64,000 nucleotides of DNA from Cryptomeria japonica (taxonomy: Eukaryota > Streptophyta > Pinopsida > Cupressales > Cupressaceae), in contig NC_081414.1 of assembly GCF_030272615.1 (NCBI RefSeq), forward strand, positions 335,467,427 through 335,531,426, written 5' to 3'. A program made the position numbers and the translations under genes. The notes under the pieces were generated by a model. It was given only the letters and a program-made list of their open reading frames with translations, was not told the origin of the DNA and searched no databases. Shown here in pieces: positions 22,431-34,294 of this stretch (the first letter of the stretch is position 1; the number at the start of each line of letters is the position of its first letter).

Positions 22431-25400
22431 CTAGTCTAGCACGCCATCCACCCCCCGATCTTGCTGATCAATATTTCGGGAAGGCAGGAAACACGCTAGA
22501 GGAGGAACACCCAACACAGCAGATGGAGCTATCACAAGATCCAAACAAGGGCTATGTTCATGTTCCAAGCCATGTTGTTCTTGTCTAGGAGCTAGGATAA
22601 GTGCTTTAGAAAATTCATTAGATAAATGGTTATCAATATCAACATATTCATATTCACTATCAGAAGCAAGAGAAGTAACATTTTCATCATGAATAACATT
22701 TTCATCTATATCATCATCAAGATTTATAAAAATAGGATCTTTAACTCGCACAGGATCAAAACCATCATGCATCTTATGCTTAGGAGATTTTGGCTCAATT
22801 TTCGGTTGAGGAGAAAATGGAATAATACTACCTGAAGGTGTTTTTGGGGATTGCAAAGTTTGAGAAGCAGGTGCACGAACTCTAAGATGATGCTTTTGTT
22901 GGCATTCATGCACAGAATGATTTTGTCTAGTCTTAGTAGGAAGTTGAGAAGATTGAGGAGGAGGAATGTTCTCATCCTTACCACTTGGGTGTTTAGGTTG
23001 TGGTCTCTTAGGTTGGATAATAGGAGAAGAAGAAGGTCTCTTCTCTCTATAAGTGGAAGGAGGAGGAACTGCTCCATATAAAGGAGGAATATTTGGTTTA
23101 GGAAGGAGAACAAGTCCATCATGATGAGGAGGTATAGGTCTACTTTTAGAAAGTTTATTAGACATAGACATAGTCACATCCATAGGAATGGGTTGGGAAT
23201 CTTCTTGAGGAAAGACATTAGTTTTATCTTTCAAAGGAAGAACTTCCTTCTCAAGAATGATAGGAATATCAAGTTTGGGTGTTCGAGGTTCACTTAGAGA
23301 TAGGATCATATCTTTTTTCCACTTTTGATAAGATTTGAAAAGATGATCACTTCGCAGTGGAAGAGATTGGAATTGTTTAGACCAAAAATAATCAATAGGA
23401 ACGCTAGAAGTTCTTTCAGCTAGTTTAAAGAGACTATGATTGATAGAAACAACTTCACCATTATGGGGAAATTTCAAACATTTGTGAATAGGAGAAGCAA
23501 TAGCTTTCATGGAAGATAGCCAAGGATAGCCTAGCTTCACATGAAATTGTTTGGATGATGGAATAATAGCAAAGCTCACATCAAGGGATTTGTTATGGAC
23601 CTCAATAGGTAATGTAATAGAACCAATTGTAGGAGAAGAAAATGCATCAAATAATTTCACAACCACATTTGTTTTGTCATAGATCACTTGATTCAATTGC
23701 AAAGTAAAAAGAAATTCTTCAGTAATAACATTAACCATGCAAGAAGGATCAATAAGCACTCCACGGCAAGGTGTATTCTTGACTTTTGCAACTATATATA
23801 AAGGACCATCAGGTGCCCTGATAGTTTCACTAGAATCAAATGTGATGGAAGGTTCTTTAGGGATTTTCTGCTGCTCTACAAAGTTAATCACATTCGGAGT
23901 CATAGACACAAGACCATCAGGTGAGAAAGAGGAATCATTAGTCTCAATCACATTAGAGGTATGAGAAGGTAATGGATCAGTAAAAATCTTAAGATTTTGG
24001 TTAGGAAGAGCTACAGATGTGTTGCCTTTATTATTCACACCTGAAATAGAGATAGTATTATTATCAATCAAATCTTGAATTTTACCCTTTAAAGCAAAAC
24101 ATTTTTCAGTATCATGCCCAGGTTGACGATGAAATTGACAAAAAGATTTGTTATCAAAATAGGGTGAATTAATCTTTGCAGGATCTATTTGATTTATAGG
24201 AGGGAGAGTAAGCACATTTTGTTTGAATAACTTATTCATAATACTATGCAATGATTCATTCAAAGGAGTAAACTTTCTTTCTTTCTTGAAAAACTTAGAA
24301 ATAGGAGGCACACCTAATGCTGCATTCACATTGTTGTTGATGATGTTTTCATTGAACTTAACGAACCCTCTATTCGGTTTAAACTTCCCAAATGGTTGTT
24401 GACTACTATCACCCTTATCACTCGGAGCCATAGGATTTGCTTGTTCCATTTGACTCATAGTCAGTTGATAATTGTGAAGAGTTGCACACAACTGTGGGAA
24501 AGAAGTAAACTCAGAAAACAAAAGTTTTTCTCTAATATCTTTTTGTAAATTAGAAATAAAGATTCTTTGAATATCATTGTCAGGTACTGGAAAGAAATTT
24601 GAGCACACAAATGCTTATATCTACCAATGAAATCAATCACTTTTTCTTTAACACCGTGTTTACAATGCATTAAATCAATTAAAGTAACTTTAGGACTTAT
24701 ATTGTGTTGAAAATGTTGAATAAAAACATTTGCAAGTTGTTGGAAAGAAGTAATAGAATAGGAAGGCAATGAGCAATACCATTGTAGAGCCTTATCTCTT
24801 AATGTTCTAGTAAACAGTTTTGCAAGCAACCTTTGGTCATGAGTAAAATCAGTACATATTGTTTGAAAGGTCTTAACATGTGTTAGAGGATCACCTTTAC
24901 TATTATAAAGCTCCAACTGTGGGATTTCAACATGCTTAGGAGGGATAGCTCGAACAATGTCAAGAGAAAGTGGGCTCACAACATCAAATGTGGGCACACT
25001 AAACTTAGATTGATTCATAGAGACAATTTGTTGCTGTAAGGAAGAGACAGTTTGGGCAAGATTGTTAATGGTCACTTCAGTCGAAGAGTTCATATTAGAC
25101 ATGTTAGATTGTGATGGAGGTATTATGTTATTGAAAGAAGGTATTGATTGAGAGTAAGGTGGCAGGACACTATGATAGTTAGTCATAGGAGATGATTGGA
25201 AAAAAGGAGCACTACAAGGAGGAATGGAATGGTTGAATGAATTGCCCCCTTGCGTCATGTTCATTTGTGGAGATGTAATAGGGACACTCATTGAAGGAAT
25301 GAATGAAGAAGTTGGATTGAATGAAGGAAGAGGGTTGATTGAAGAGGAAGGATTGCCCCCATGACTGGTGATCATAGGTGGAATGTTTTGTATTGAAGTA

Positions 25401-25789
25401 GTCATTATGTTTGATGTAAAAGTAGGTATACTAGCAATAGAAGTTGTCAAAGGAATAGAATGATTGGCTTGAGTAGGAGGTTGTGTATAACCTAAAGTTT
25501 CGGCAGAACTCTTCATAGACATCACATTCGAATCCACAATGTGTGCAATACTACGCAAAATATCAATTCCATTCTTATCACTTTGAGCCATACATTTTAG
25601 ACCCTCAATTAATGAAAGAGCTTGACTATCGGGGTATTCTTGAGACATCCATTGCTGAAAACCATCAAATTGGTTATCCAATTTTGAAAGTTGTTCTACA
25701 GAAACCTCATGGAGAGCTTCTTCATCATTAAGAGGATTAGAGGAATTACCCGTGTCCTCATTAAAAAGGCCATTCAAATTAGGTTCCAT
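22431..25789 (-). pseudogene. Gag and protease-like polyprotein of Gypsy-B1 (one frameshift)
   Basis: Starts at the ATG near 25789 (MEPNLNGLFNEDTG). A retrotransposon Gag domain lies in the middle (GDPLTHVKTFQTICTDF ... LRDKALQWYCSLPSYSITSF). A frameshift near 24600 joins it to the second frame, which holds a plant-type zinc-binding motif CQFHRQPGHDTEKC and a protease-like domain GVLIDPSCMVNVITEEF ... LGYPWLSSMKAIASPIH. The usual D[TS]G catalytic triplet reads DPS, so activity is doubtful. A Pro-rich and acidic C-terminal tail ends at 22431. RT and integrase do not follow; 22430-21694 is noncoding. Gypsy-B2 has the same plan. Confidence 0.82.
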
Positions 25790-26759
25790 CTCCTCGGTAA
25801 TTAAAGCTAATCTGAAAAAATTGAGTGATTTTACGATCTGTAGATAGGCCAAATTAAAGTTGCAATCTCAAAATTGAATCCTACTAAGATTGTTGAAAAA
25901 TGCAAAATTTGAATTTTGAGAAAGAGAGGGAAACTAAAATTTTGAATTTTATGATTTTAGAGGGAATCCTAAAAGCAATGCAAGCTTTGAAATTTAAAAG
26001 TTGACTCAATTTCATGCAAAATTCAATTTTGAAAGCGGAAATCAAAGTTGTTGCAATTAAACACTTAATTTCAAAAGTCACAAATTGCAAAAATTTGAAT
26101 AAAGCACTGAAACTTTGAATGAATGCCAACACACTTTTTAGATTTAGGATAGTAAGAAACCCATTTTGACACAAAATTTCAATTTCAACAATTTTTGAAT
26201 GATTAGAAGCCTTAATCCAAGCAATCACTAGACCAACTTTGACTTTAATTTTGAAAGTGTTAGAATTGATGAAATCAGCCAAGATTCTGGATTTTAGCAG
26301 AAAAAATATAGTAAGATCTAGCTCCCGAAATTTTGGAAAAAATGTCGGGGACAATGGCGCTCGGGGTGTACACGGTCCTCGCAACTTTTTTCAAAATTTT
26401 CAGGGATGAGAGATATTATGATTTTGTTGCGGAATCCAAAGTTACAGTCGATTTGGACGTGTTTTGATTAGTGAAATCATCGGTCAAAGGTTGAATCAAG
26501 AGGGTTAAAAATTAGGGTTTTGACACTTAACCACTTAATTTTTAGAATTAAAGCACAAATATGAATTGACAATTTGCAATAGAAGGGTAGATCTGAAACA
26601 AGCATTAACAATTAAACATTTCACAAGCTCAATTACTAAAAAGAAAATTTAGGGTTTTTATGCAATTAACCTCTGAAATTTGCAAGAGATCAAACATGGA
26701 AATGTAATTAAGGAAGCAAAATTTTTCAGATCTAACCATGAATAATCAGAATTAGGATG

Positions 26760-26777
26760 TTCATGTTGGGTTCACCA
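26760..26777 (-). promoter_or_regulatory. Primer-binding site of Gypsy-B1 (tRNA-Trp type)
   Basis: Minus strand TGGTGAACCCAACATGAA, differing from the Gypsy-A2 site at two positions; both differences are CG to CA, as expected from methylated-C deamination. Confidence 0.65.
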
Positions 26778-26780
26778 AAA

Positions 26781-28029
26781 TGTAAAGCGGAAAATCGAAC
26801 CCTAGGTGTTCCCCCCACCCCAAAGAGAGAGAAAGGAGGTCACTAGGATTGACGGTTTTCACTTAGGAGAGACTTTACATTCAAAAGAGGGGTTGAAACT
26901 CACAAGATCCAATCCCACACAATGCAAGATTGAATTCTAAATGAGTTTCAAGGGTTGAGATAGCAAGGATACCCTCTTTTGTAAAGAATGTAGATAGAAG
27001 GATTGAACTAGGAGTGTATGTAAAAGTAGGAAAGATTCGCTTGTAGATGGAGATAGAGACACGGGATGAAGCTACGGACCTGAAATTAGCAGTAAAATGT
27101 CGAGATGATGCTGTCCTGCAAGTTTGAGTGAAAGTTGACGGGACGATGGCGCTCGGAGTGCACACGGTCCTCCGAAAAATCCGCGAAACGAAGGGGGATC
27201 TGTTCATCTCTGCACAAGGATTCCAGATCTTCAATTACAGCCGCGTAACAACAACCTACACATAGAAAAGAGAGGATGATTGGGGGGTTAGGAATTAGGG
27301 ATTTGCCTTCAGGTCAAACCCCAGTTTTGGAATTAACCAAGAAATGAGAATGTTGTAAATGTAAATGTTTGTAATGTAATCAAGTACTGATACCTTGTTG
27401 TAAGAATGTTTGTATTCTTACATGCAAAGGTGTAATGATGTTGTATGTTGTAGGTTGTAGGTGATCTCCTCTTCAATGGTTGAATCCTTGTCTTGAATGC
27501 AACACCTAGCCTTGAATGGAGACCTAGAATGCTCAATTGCTTGAATGTTTGAATGCTTGAATGTTTGAATGTTTGCCTATCGCTTCCACCTCTTGCACAC
27601 ATATATTTTTTTTTCCTTTTTCGTAAGGGGAAATGTAGTTTATATACTTGTCAATTAGGGTTAGAAGACTGATTTTTCCGACCTTAGGCCGACCTAGGAA
27701 CATTATTTTCCAAATTGCAAACTTAAAGACCCGATGCCCAACAAGAGACCGAGCCCAAAATAGGGCCAGGGACCAGGGCGCTGGGCGCCATGGTCCTAAG
27801 GGACCAGGGCGCTAGGCGCCATGGTCCTGAAGGACCAGGGCATTGGGCGCCGTGGTCCCACCTCCCGGGACAGCAGGGTGCAAGGAGGATCAGGCCAAGG
27901 TGCAGAAAGATGTAGTTTTTGATGTCGCAAACAGGTTTCAGGGTCTCCATTCAAGTTCAATGTTGTGCCGCCATCGTGAAGACCCAAATGCAGTCGAAAT
28001 TGCAAGTGTCACAATTTTACAATGCTACA
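26781..28029 (-). repeat. 5' LTR of Gypsy-B1, shared with the partial second unit
   Basis: About 1.25 kb; starts TGTAAAGCGGAAAATCG on the plus strand and ends ATGCTACA. It is bordered by a primer site on the left and by a polypurine tract (28030-28044, one change) on the right, so it serves as the LTR of two units. Confidence 0.88.
27770..27866. repeat. GC-rich palindrome module, three tandem copies
   Basis: Three copies of 'ggaccagggc-gctgggcgcc-atggtcc' in tandem in AT-rich surroundings. The sister LTR at 21481 has one copy, so the number changed within one element's lifetime or was set before insertion by exchange. Confidence 0.85.
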
Positions 28030-29372
28030 TTTAGCTCCCACTTTAGTAGGAGTATAAGCGTATGCCCATACATCCGGTAAAGTATAAGGAAACAACATTG
28101 AAAGACTTTCACCACGTCAAGGAGGCAAGATACACCAAGCCCCCAGTGGACTAAGGATCTTACGACTTTGATTGACAAAGTAAAAGGGAAGATCACAAGG
28201 GAGAACCATGACTGTCAGTAGTAAGGTTCCCTCACTATGAGTCATGCAAGAAAAATAGCAAAAATTTTCAAGGCAAAGCTAAGTTTGCCAAGAAATTTTT
28301 TAGAATCTTGAAGAGATATGGACAGAGTGTATGCCCCCTACGTTAAAGTGATCACACATGTCTCATCGGGGGTGATTTCTTTAAGGTAGTGATACACATA
28401 AGAAATGAGAAGGGAAAGGAGCATGTTATCACAAAGATTTAGCCCCCAAGTGTGAGATAAATCCAAGGATAATAGACACAAAACACAAATCACGAGGTGA
28501 ATTCACTTTCCTTGAGGTCAGTATGCTGTATGATAATTCATGTATATCATATGTATGTATGACTAATTGTTCTTCATTCCCCAATCAAGGAAGGTCACCT
28601 AGAAGAAGGGAACGCATGTGTCTTTTGAGTCAACATGAGAGAGAACAAAAGAGATCTCAATGCTTTGCATCGTCCTCAAGTAGACAACACTAAGGACAAC
28701 AAATAGAAGAATGAGAATAACACATAGAAGAAGTAACAAAAGAGATCAAGAGAGGAGGAGAGAGTCTGCTATGCTAATGAACTAGTCTAGCACGTCATCC
28801 ACCCCCCGATCTTGCTGATCAATATTTCAGGAAGGTAGGAAACACGCTAGAGGAGGAACACCCAACACAGTAGATGGAGATATCACAAGATCCAAACAAG
28901 GGCTATGTTCATGTTCCAAGCCATGTTGTTCTTGTCTAGGAGCTAGGATAAGTGCTTTAGAAAATTCGTTAGATAAATGGTTATCAATATCAACATATTC
29001 ATATTCACTATCAGAAGCAAGAGAAGTAACATTTTCATCATGAATAACATTTTCATCTATATCATCATCAAGATTTATAAAAATAGGATCTTTAACTCGC
29101 ACAGGATCAAAACCATCATGCATCTTATGCTTAGGAGATTTTGGCTCAATTTTTGGCTGAGGAGAAAATGGAATAATACTAGCTGAAGGTGTTTTTGGGG
29201 ATTGCAAAGTTTGAGAAGTAGCTGCACGAGCTCTAAGACGATGCTTTTGTCGGCATTCACTTGGAGAATGATTTCATCTAGTCTTAGTAGGAAGTTGAGA
29301 AGATTGAGGAGGAGGAATGTTCTCATCCTTACCACTTGGGTGTTTAGGTTGTGGTCTCTTAGGTTGGATAAT
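28030..29372 (-). pseudogene. Partial second Gypsy-B unit: 3' noncoding region and C-terminal tail
   Basis: Near-identical to 21679-23020. It holds the polypurine tract, the 3' noncoding part and the polyprotein C-terminal tail (minus-strand frame 28827-29207, with acidic DSEYEYVDIDNHLSNEFSKA). It ends inside the Pro-rich linker at about 29372, where GGTTGGATAAT is followed by TGGATAATAGGG and Copia sequence resumes. The repeated TGGATAAT at the joint looks like end-joining filler. Confidence 0.8.
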
Positions 29373-29380
29373 TGGATAAT

Positions 29381-29434
29381 AGGGTGTTTAGCAAGCAAGG
29401 ATATTACTTCAAAGGGGAAGTAATCATGAATTAG
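29381..29434 (+). pseudogene. C-terminal tail of Copia pol
   Basis: The short frame RVFSKQGYYFKGEVIMN then stop resumes the Copia element after the Gypsy-B1 joint. Its position before the purine-rich 3' untranslated region fits the end of the polyprotein. Confidence is limited by length. Confidence 0.5.
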
Positions 29435-29585
29435 TTTTACTTTTGACATTGTTGTCAAAGGGGGAGAAGAATAATGACAAGGGGAGAAGATCATAAGAGA
29501 AGCTTACAACTCAAGGATAACAGGAGAAGAAAAAAAGCAGTCTGAATCAGTTGGAATAAATCAAGCTGGTATTGCCATCAATGCC

Positions 29586-29597
29586 AAAGGGGGAGAT
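29586..29597 (+). promoter_or_regulatory. Polypurine tract of the Copia element
   Basis: AAAGGGGGAGAT directly precedes the 3' LTR (TGTTGG at 29598). A similar run, AAAGGGGGAGAAGA, occurs upstream at 29457 and could be a second tract. Confidence 0.85.
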
Positions 29598-31097
29598 TGT
29601 TGGCATTACATTAAGTTTGTTGGTATGATGACATTGAGAAGGTTGTTGGAGATTGTTGATATAATTGATAAAGGATGATTACTGTCTTAATAATATTATT
29701 TTGTCATTGATGTCAAGCAATTGATTTTTTGATTCAGTATGATGTTGCCATATCTTAAAAAGTATATTTTGATGAGTATAAAGATGTCGGTAAGTGACAC
29801 AGAAAGAATGTGAAAATGAAGGGGAGTAATAAGTTACTCAATGGGCAACTATTACTGAGTTAGATAGTGATGAGATTATGTTATTTTGATTGTTTTGATA
29901 TCCTATATATGTGTATTTGAAGACTGAATAAGAAGGATAAAATATTTCATGCATCACAATGAGTAAAGGTTTGATACTGTTATATTTTACCGAGCAAGGA
30001 GCTAGTCGGTAAACACCAAGGTTATCAATGTCAGTTAAAGTAGAAAGAATGTCTACCAAGTAAAGTTCAATATTTACTGAGTATCAACCGAGTAGTAATA
30101 GAATGCATTGGATGAATAAATACATTATTAAATGAAGGATGCCAATGAGCTGGAGAATTATAGGAGATTGGAATGTCATGCAAGAAGTTTGTTAAGGATC
30201 AATGACAATGAAAATACAAGAGTTAGATCTACAGTGCAGATTGAATGGTCATAACTGAGCACAAGTACCAAGGAAGGTATACAAATTCCAAGGCAAGATA
30301 AAACATTTTTTAGTTTGAAGGATTCAATGAACCTAGTCAAGTTTGAAGATCTAATTGCTAAGATTAATCATGGGAAATGAGATTAAGGAGATTAAGCGGT
30401 TTGGAATTGCTTATAAATAAGGAAAAGTTGATGAACAAAGTATGCGGGCAAATAGAAGAGCAGTGATACTGTAGAGGTGATTACCGAGTACAGAAGATTG
30501 GAGATTTGATTGAAAAATAGATTGAGAAGCCCAACAAGGAGGAAGATAAGTCTTATGACAAGATTATTTTGAGCACATAGAGTCTTCTTTAACATTTCAG
30601 ATGTGAAGTTACAGATATATTTTATTACTGTTATTTATTTTGTAAGTGACAGGAAATATCTTAACCGAGTGGACCTAACAGTCTTATTTGTAAATCCTCT
30701 AGCAAGGTAACATTCTAAATGAGTGTTTGAAATCCTTTGACAAGCTCACTTCTAACAAAGTGCAAGATTCTAATAGATCTAAGGGAAATCCCTTGAACAG
30801 GTCACATCTAGCAATGTGTTTATGTAATCTTTAACAGGATTGGCTTTTAACTGAGCATACTCTAGAAGAGTATATTTTCTTAGTGGGTCCGAAATCCCAC
30901 AGTGGTTTTTCCCTATTTGGGTTTCCATTTTAAATTTGGTGTTAAATGTGTTTTGTTGTTTCAAGTTTATCAGTTTATGAGTTTAAATGATTTACAGTCA
31001 TAGTTGCATATCAAGTAAGTTCTACTGAGGTTGAATCTGATATATATATTGAATTGTGAGTTTATCTGATTCACCCCCCCCTCTCATCTAACTAACA
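29598..31097 (+). repeat. 3' LTR of the Copia element
   Basis: About 1.5 kb direct repeat of 15485-16971, ending CTAACTAACA. A short C-run just before the end differs in length between the two LTRs. Confidence 0.92.
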
Positions 31098-31364
31098 ATA
31101 CCTCTATTTGAGAAGGCATACGATCCTCTTTACGAAGGCTCCCAAACAACTCTTATCTTTGCTGTATTGTTGTTGGTGAACTTGAAGGTTATGAACAATT
31201 TATCCAACATAACGTTGGCAATGATTGTTCCAAGTATTTTATCATTTAATAGTCATCTACATTTAATTATAAATATTGCAGCAAAATGGTCGTAATAATT
31301 ATGTAATGTTTTTGGTCATTCAACTAGGTAAGTACCAAGTTAAAGATATGAATGTATATATATT
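31098..31364 (+). pseudogene. Outer CACTA tnp2, middle fragment with internal deletion
   Basis: Resumes the exon cut by Copia: YEGSQTTLIFAVLLLVNLKVMN matches the conserved TNP2 stretch at 42517-42582. At about 31214 the sequence jumps to the equivalent of 43250 in the inner element, deleting about 650 bp that encode the DACPND core. Both parent sequences carry ACATAA at the break. It continues through the following intron into the next exon until the inner CACTA begins at 31365. Confidence 0.75.
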
Positions 31365-31369
31365 CATTA

Positions 31370-31800
31370 ATACATTTGGACTAGATTTTCGACTGAGGTT
31401 TTCGATGGAGAAGGTATATTGTTGCCAAATTTGAAATTTTTTTGAAAAAATGCCCGCATTCATCGTAATTCCGACAGAAATTACCCATTTGATTTCGACA
31501 AAGAAGGCATTAGCAATGAGAATTTTCCTTTTTTCCAAAAAGTGCTCGAGTTCGTCATAATTCCAACGACAGCGGCCATTACAAAATAAAAATGAGGTGG
31601 GGAATTCATTTGTGAATTGCAATCTCGCGTAGGTGTCCATGGTGACTTCAACCCCCAAGAACATCAAACTCGCATCGAAGGCAATCCCACGCAGGAGGTA
31701 GATTCAAATTGCCTTAGTTTTTAATTTCATGTTGCAAAAAATATACATGTGGTGGTTAATTGTCCTAGTTTAATCTTGTAAAACCATAGAACTGTGATTG
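31370..31800 (+). other. Left subterminal region of the inner CACTA
   Basis: No gene seen. Contains several 'ttcgac/gtcg' motifs of the kind seen at the right end (56330-56500), consistent with subterminal transposase-binding repeats, though no exact repeat unit was defined. Confidence 0.45.
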
Positions 31801-31814
31801 AGGAGTGAGCGTTC

Positions 31815-32562
31815 AATTTTGTATCAGCAATCCCTTCCTCCCATATACGCACGTGTTGATTGTTCACATGAGATCACATTTCTTTGCGGCATCGTATCAA
31901 ACAATTCACAAGCCTTGTCCATGTTTCCACATTTTGCATTCATGTCAAGCAGGGCATTTGCAAGTACAACACCTAACAAAATTCCTCTATCCATTATGCT
32001 TTGATGGATGTCCATACCCTATTCCAAAGCTCCCATTTTTGCATAGGTAGGGAGGATGCTGGCAAAGGTTGTGGAATTTGGCTTTATGCCTTCCGATTTC
32101 ATTTGCTTGAGAGTGTCTAAAGCCTTTTCGACAAATCCATTTTGTGCATATCCAGCAATCGCTTCAGTCCACGAGACTACATCTCTTTTAGGCATTCTAT
32201 CAAATAGTTCACATGCCTTGTCTATGCTTCCACATTTTGCATACATGTCTACCAAGGTAGTTACAACTACAACATCTGACAAAATTTCTCTATCCTTTAT
32301 GCTTCGATGAATGTCCATACCCTGTTCCAAATCTCCCATTTTGGCACAGGCAGGGAGGATAGTAGCAATGGTCATGGAATTTGGATTTACACCTGCCGAT
32401 TGCATTTGCTTGAAAGTTTCTAAAGCCTTCTCAACAAATCCATTTTGTGTAGTTGCAACTACATCTGACAAAATTCCTCTATCTTTTATGCTTTGATGGA
32501 TGTCCATACCCTGTTCCAAAGCTCCCATTTTGGCACAGGCTGGGAGTAGGCTGGCAAACGTA
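31815..32562 (-). pseudogene. PPR protein fragment (PLS-type repeats)
   Basis: Minus-strand translation shows repeated pentatricopeptide units: TFASLLPACAKMGALEQG, DVVVVTTLVDMYAKCGSIDK, ACELFDRMPKRDVVSWTEAI, GYAQNGFVEKALDTLKQM. Alternating P, L and S motifs are typical of plant organelle RNA-processing factors. The fragment lacks an N-terminal targeting peptide and a C-terminal E/DYW domain. One unit is internally deleted near 32455, and a TAG replaces Gln near 32017. It lies inside the inner CACTA, so it is best read as a captured gene piece. Confidence 0.85.
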
Positions 32563-33013
32563 ACTAAAGAAATGCAATGATCAGCTCCAAAGACATCAAA
32601 CCACTACTAACAAAATCGAGAGTCTAAAATATGATAGGGAATAGTGTAAGTTGTCCTGAAATAAAATATTTTATTTTCAATTTCAACTAAAACATAATTA
32701 CTCAACCATTTAATGTTATTAATAAGTGTTTAATTTATGAAAGAGATAAATGGTTGGCCACAAGTACATGAGTTACTAAATGCACACAAATAAGTGAATT
32801 TGATATTCAAAACTATCTACAATGAATTCAATTCTTGTCCATTAGTCATTTATGTTTGCAATAAGCATCTTTCTTTGTTTTTCTTAATCTTTATTCATAG
32901 TTATGTGCATATTTCACATTCTATAACTAGGATATCAATTGCGATGGTTGAACACTAGCATGATGTTTGTGTTGTGGTATAGATGCGTGGAAACATAATT
33001 ATGGGATTGTTAT
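32563..33013. other. Noncoding stretch before Gypsy-B2
   Basis: AT-rich sequence of the inner CACTA with no gene or repeat that I can support. It ends with the target duplication GTTAT (33009-33013). Confidence 0.5.
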
Positions 33014-34279
33014 TGTAAAGCGGAAAATCGCAATTGAACCCTAGTTGCTCTCCCCTCTTCCAACTCCAAGGAGAGAGAAGGGAGATTCACTAGGGTTGAT
33101 GGTTTTCACTTAGGGGAGAGACTTTACATTCAAAAGAGGGGTTGAAACCCACAAGATCCAATCCCACGCAATGCAAGATTGGATGCTAAATGTGTTTCAA
33201 GGGTTAAGAAAGCAAGGCTACCCTCTTTTGTAAAGAATGTTGATAGAAGAATTAAGCTAGGAATGCATAGAAAGTGACAAAGATTCACTTATAAACTGAG
33301 ATAGGGATACAGTATGAAGCTGCGGACCTAGAATTAGCAGTAAAATGTCGATACGACACTGTCCTGCAAATTTGAGCAAAAGTTGTCGGGACGATGGCGC
33401 CCGGCGCCACGGTCCTTCGAAAAATCCACGAAACAAAGGGGGATCTGTTCGTCTTTGCACAAGGATTCCAGATCTTCAATTTCAGCCGCGTACCTGCAAC
33501 CTACACATAGAAAAGCGAAGACGATTGGGGGGTTAGGGATTAGGGGTTTGCCTTTAGGTCAAACCCCAGTTTTGGAATTAACCAAGAAATGAGCAAGTGC
33601 TGTAAATGTAAATGTATGTAAAACAAGTACTAATACCTTGTTCTAAGGATGTTTGTATCCTTATGTGCGAAGGCATAGATGTTTTATGTTGTTGTAGTAT
33701 GTTGTATGTAGTATGTGATCTCCTCTTCAATGGTTGAATCCTTGTCTTGAATGCAACACTTAGCCTTGAATGGAGACTTAGAATGATCAATTGCTTGAAA
33801 GAATGCTTGAATGCTTGAATGCTTGAGTATAGTTTCCACGCCTTTTCCCTCATGTGTGTCTCTATCCAAATGAGAGAGGAAAATGTAGTTTATATACTTG
33901 TCATTTAGGGCTGATAGACTGATTTTCCCGACCTTAGGCCGACCAGGAAAGTTAATTTCCAAATTGCAAACAAAAAGACCCGAGACCCCTTAGGAGACCG
34001 GGCCCAAAATAGGCCCAGGGACTAGGGCGCTGGGCGCCATGGTCCTAGGGGACTAGGGCGCTGGGCGCCCTAGTCCTGAAGGACCAGGGCGCTGGGCGCT
34101 CTGGTCCCACCTCCCGGGACAGCAGGGTGCAAGGAGGTTCAGGCCAGGGTGCTTGAAAAATGCAGTTTTCAGTGTCGTGAGCAAGTTTCAGGGTCTCCAT
34201 TCAAGTTGTGTGTTGGGTCGCGATCGTGAAGACCCAAATGCGGTCGAAATTGCAAGTGTCACAATTTTAGGATGCTACA
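33014..34279 (-). repeat. 3' LTR of Gypsy-B2
   Basis: About 1.27 kb, starting TGTAAAGCGG on the plus strand and ending GATGCTACA. Contains three GC-rich palindrome modules (34019-34107); the 5' LTR has two. Confidence 0.93.
34019..34107. repeat. GC-rich palindrome module, three tandem copies
   Basis: Three approximate copies of the GGACCAGGGCGC/GGCGCCATGGTCC module. The 5' LTR of the same element has only two (40650-40708). Confidence 0.85.
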
Positions 34280-34294
34280 TTTAGCCCCCACTTT
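34280..34294 (-). promoter_or_regulatory. Polypurine tract of Gypsy-B2
   Basis: Minus strand AAAGTGGGGGCTAAA next to the 3' LTR; identical to Gypsy-A2 and Gypsy-B1. Confidence 0.78.

Larger units (their letters stand above)
20486..29372 (-). mobile_element. Gypsy-B1, LTR-internal-LTR-partial internal array inserted in Copia pol
   Basis: Minus-strand element with 3' LTR 20486-21678, internal region 21679-26780 and 5' LTR 26781-28029. A second, partial copy of the 3' internal region (28030-29372) then joins Copia sequence directly. The shared middle LTR suggests unequal recombination between LTRs produced a tandem, and a later deletion removed the rest of the second unit plus the Copia RNase H. 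The left flank is ACTAC; no matching right duplication survives. Confidence 0.85.
15485..31097 (+). mobile_element. Ty1/Copia retrotransposon, itself disrupted by Gypsy-B1
   Basis: LTRs at 15485-16971 and 29598-31097 (TGTT...AACA ends), initiator-Met tRNA primer site at 16974, gag-pol frame from 17016, and polypurine tract before the 3' LTR. PR, IN and RT come in the order PR-IN-RT, which defines Copia. The flanking bases GTGCC (15480-15484) and ATACC (31098-31102) are a plausible target duplication altered by two transitions. The insertion splits exon 2 of the outer CACTA tnp2. RNase H is missing, lost at the Gypsy-B1 junction. Confidence 0.93.

Noticed and set aside
22626-23122. Frames on both strands opposite or beside the Gypsy-B tail, repeated at 28977-29494 and 35214-35783
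   Set aside because: Shadow frames of the polyprotein C-terminal region; biased composition and no homology.
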